DNA of 64,000 bases from Candidatus Paracaedibacter acanthamoebae (GTDB lineage Bacteria; Pseudomonadota; Alphaproteobacteria; Paracaedibacterales; Paracaedibacteraceae): assembly GCF_000742835.1 (NCBI RefSeq), contig NZ_CP008941.1, positions 949,001-1,013,000 of the forward strand. Direction: 5' to 3'. Below the pieces are notes generated by a model, which was not told where the DNA came from, ran no database searches, and saw only the letters and a list, made by a program, of their open reading frames with translations. A program made the translations under genes and the position numbers. Below are positions 62,382 through 64,000 of the stretch, piece after piece (position 1 is the first letter of the stretch; every line of letters begins with the position of its first letter).

Positions 62382-63215
62382 GGTTCCGTTGCAAATTTGG
62401 AAATAAGGTGATTTAAGATTGCAATCCCTCAGGGACTGGACAGAATTTAGGCGTAAACGTTGAAAAGACGATTGAAAAAACGAACCTGATCTTGATAGCT
62501 TTTTGTCAAATAAATTGTTTGCTCTTTAAGCATCATGGCCATGGCTTCAATGCCTTTGAGCGTTCGGTTAGCCGTCTTAAATGATTGGAAGCCTAACATG
62601 GGCCGGGTACGGCGTTTGATGCGTCGATGGTCTTGTTCAAGGATGGTGTTGAGGTATTTAATTTGCCTATGCTTCAGGTTCTGATCTAAGATGCCCTCCT
62701 TCTTCAATTCTCCTATAGCTGTATGATAAGAACAATGCTTATCTGTGGTAATAGAGGAAGGCCTATATTTACATTGCTTCAGCATTTTTTTAAAGAATCG
62801 CTTAGCAGCGGCCAGGTCCCGAGTATGTGCCAGCATAAAATCAACAGTCCTCCCATATTTATCGACGGCTCGATAGAGATACTTCCATTGGCCTTTGACT
62901 TTAATGTAAGTTTCATCCACTCTTAAAGACCAAGCTGAAGGTCGAGCATACCAATGTATCCTTTTCTCAAATTCGGGAGCGTAATGCTGGATCCAGCGGT
63001 AAATGGTTGTATGGTCAACCTTTATTCCTCTTTCACTAACCATTTCTGCTAATTGGCGATAGCTGAGGGGATAACGTAAGTACCAGCGTAAGCATTGCAA
63101 GATAACTTCTGGAAGGAAATGTCGATATCTGAACTCTTTAGGTTTCATTGCAGTGACCATTTATTAGATAATTTACCCTTAACCTAACAACTTCTCAAGA
63201 ATTTGCAACGGAACC
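62382..63215 (-). mobile_element. IS6-family element, copy 2
   Basis: 834 bp with both ends intact: GGTTCCGTTGCAAATTT at 62382 and its complement ending at 63215. Inverted relative to copy 1. Inner flank CCAAGTTT (62374-62381) is the reverse complement of the outer flank of copy 1; outer flank ctttcgtt does not match. Confidence 0.92.
62447..63160 (-). CDS. IS6-family transposase, copy 2
   Basis: 237 aa, identical to the product at 43757-44470, with the same HTH and DDE motifs. The perfect identity implies either very recent transposition or gene conversion, and makes the two copies good substrates for homologous recombination. Confidence 0.93.
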   Translation of the reverse strand: MVTAMKPKEFRYRHFLPEVILQCLRWYLRYPLSYRQLAEMVSERGIKVDHTTIYRWIQHYAPEFEKRIHWYARPSAWSLRVDETYIKVKGQWKYLYRAVDKYGRTVDFMLAHTRDLAAAKRFFKKMLKQCKYRPSSITTDKHCSYHTAIGELKKEGILDQNLKHRQIKYLNTILEQDHRRIKRRTRPMLGFQSFKTANRTLKGIEAMAMMLKEQTIYLTKSYQDQVRFFNRLFNVYA

Positions 63216-63694
63216 CTTTCGTTAACTCCCTTACTTATGAAATTTTTGGATAAATAGTAACGCCCTCTAAGCTCGTCTTCAACTGCGACGATTCCCATGC
63301 TGTGGGTGAAGCCTTGCAAGTATTGGTTATAAAATGAGTAACTGAATATATCCACGAAGTAGACTTTACTTTCTTCGGCTTTAATAACAGTAAATCCTTT
63401 AACCGTGCCCATATTAGGATCAGGAATGGTAACATTGAAGCCTATCTCATAATAACCTGGATTAAGCTGGATTGTTTTATATTGACCAGGCTTTAGCAGC
63501 CCTAGTTTGTTCACTTGAGTTAATTTGTTATCCTTTAGAAGGCCTAGAGTAAGGCTATGGAGAAAAGAGTCGTTGTCCCTACTATTGTTCTCAAAGCGTT
63601 CCTGGTTTATGGGAGTGCAATCTATAGAAATTTCCTTAGCATTATAAAATATGGAAAGTTCATCCTGCCAGCTTTTAAATTGCTTCCTGCTCAC
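63179..63694 (-). pseudogene. Unknown gene truncated by IS6 copy 2
   Basis: The native frame runs from the ATG at 63694 (MSRKQFKSWQDELSIFYNAK) to the IS boundary at 63215, about 160 codons. The last 11 residues (VPLQILEKLLG) are encoded by the IS6 end. The visible part has a beta-rich segment GLLKPGQYKTIQLNPGYYEIG and KVYFVDIFSYSFYN, possibly an immunoglobulin-like or DUF2846-type fold. No clear signal peptide. Function unknown; the original C-terminus is missing. Confidence 0.6.
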
Positions 63695-63775
63695 TTGCTA
63701 CACATAATGTTTAAAACTAAAAATACAATAAAATTATTTTTGAAATTTAGCGACAGCCTGAAGGAGATATTTTCA

Positions 63776-63880
63776 ATAGAAGAACTTGGCTTACCCGCCA
63801 AACCCTCTATCGTCACGTCGGCCCCCAAGGAGAACTTCGAGCAGATGCCCAAAATCTTTTAGAGAAGAAGAGGGGAGCAA
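63776..63880 (+). pseudogene. Resolvase/recombinase C-terminal fragment
   Basis: Reads TWLTRQTLYRHVGPQGELRA then DAQNLLEKKRG. The pattern 'R.TLYRHV.P.GELR..A..LL' is the end of the DNA-binding helix-turn-helix in serine recombinases associated with Tn3-like transposons. No catalytic domain is present in this window. Confidence 0.55.
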
Positions 63881-64000
63881 ACTTTTACATCTAATCCTCA
63901 ATAACCTTTTGCAACAAGGCCTAGGTTTCTTCTCTATGTGCGTATCCTTCATGATCCACATCCTCAGAATCTTTTTCGCTAACCTGCCAAATACTTAAGT
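63881..64000. other. Window end, nothing recognised
   Basis: An open frame runs out towards the edge without recognisable motifs. Confidence 0.3.

Noticed and set aside
43702..63215. Classical composite transposon carrying the polyketide genes
   Set aside because: The two IS6 copies do bracket the island, but the 8-bp duplication is split between outer flank of one and inner flank of the other and the IS5 halves are separated. That indicates inversion between pre-existing copies, not insertion of the whole unit as one transposon.
1..64000. tRNA, rRNA and replication origin
   Set aside because: I looked for cloverleaf-like GTTCRANNC arms, rRNA core sequences and DnaA-box clusters and found none I could support.

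Overview
The window reads as the chromosome of an alphaproteobacterium with a low to moderate G+C content, many insertion sequences and much gene decay. It most resembles an obligate intracellular or amoeba/protist-associated lineage such as the Holosporales. That assignment is inference, not proof. It rests on an alphaproteobacterial-type DksA lacking most zinc-finger cysteines, RpoH-type promoters of the alphaproteobacterial form, large repeat-rich exported proteins, a polymorphic toxin with an OTU-like (deubiquitinase-like) domain, and dense IS remnants.

Positions 1-25.3 kb are mostly housekeeping. In order: the glmM 3' end and a sugar-phosphate transferase; a large exported 35-residue-repeat protein; dapB-dnaJ, dnaK and grpE on the minus strand, with two heat-shock promoter candidates; dksA; two exported proteins of unknown function, one with a decayed second copy of its tail; mlaA; a DUF945-like protein; a nitronate monooxygenase overlapping lysC; and ubiG. 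Two cobalamin riboswitches follow. The first precedes btuB and a tonB-like gene, the second precedes nrdA-nrdB. Together they form a B12-responsive block: B12 uptake and a B12-independent ribonucleotide reductase are both expected to be repressed when B12 is plentiful.

Positions 25.3-41.3 kb, read on the minus strand, are a polymorphic-toxin locus. A beta-helical, filamentous-haemagglutinin-like N-terminal ORF (1508 aa) runs out of frame into a 1510-aa ORF that carries an OTU-like domain, a pre-toxin region and a C-terminal WHH nuclease. A SUKH immunity gene follows. Behind it lie three displaced toxin-tip/immunity modules, each with a shared upstream region and a different C-terminus, and then a pseudogene fragment of the main gene.

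Positions 41.3-64 kb are a mobile-element-rich island. Its core is a compact polyketide synthase locus. One 2476-aa protein has the order methyltransferase - GNAT - ACP - ACP - KS - C-methyltransferase - ACP - thioesterase and no built-in acyltransferase. It is divergent from a stand-alone malonyl transferase and an Sfp-type phosphopantetheinyl transferase. Fragments of a PfaD-like enoyl reductase and of a second acyltransferase on either side show that a larger trans-AT cluster has decayed to this core. Around it lie IS6, IS5, IS110, IS200/IS605, IS3 and Tn3 elements or fragments. Two IS6 copies with identical transposases, in opposite orientation, bracket the island. The two halves of one IS5 element, each carrying one copy of the same 8-bp target duplication, now sit at opposite ends. 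This shows that the whole segment has been inverted between the IS6 copies.
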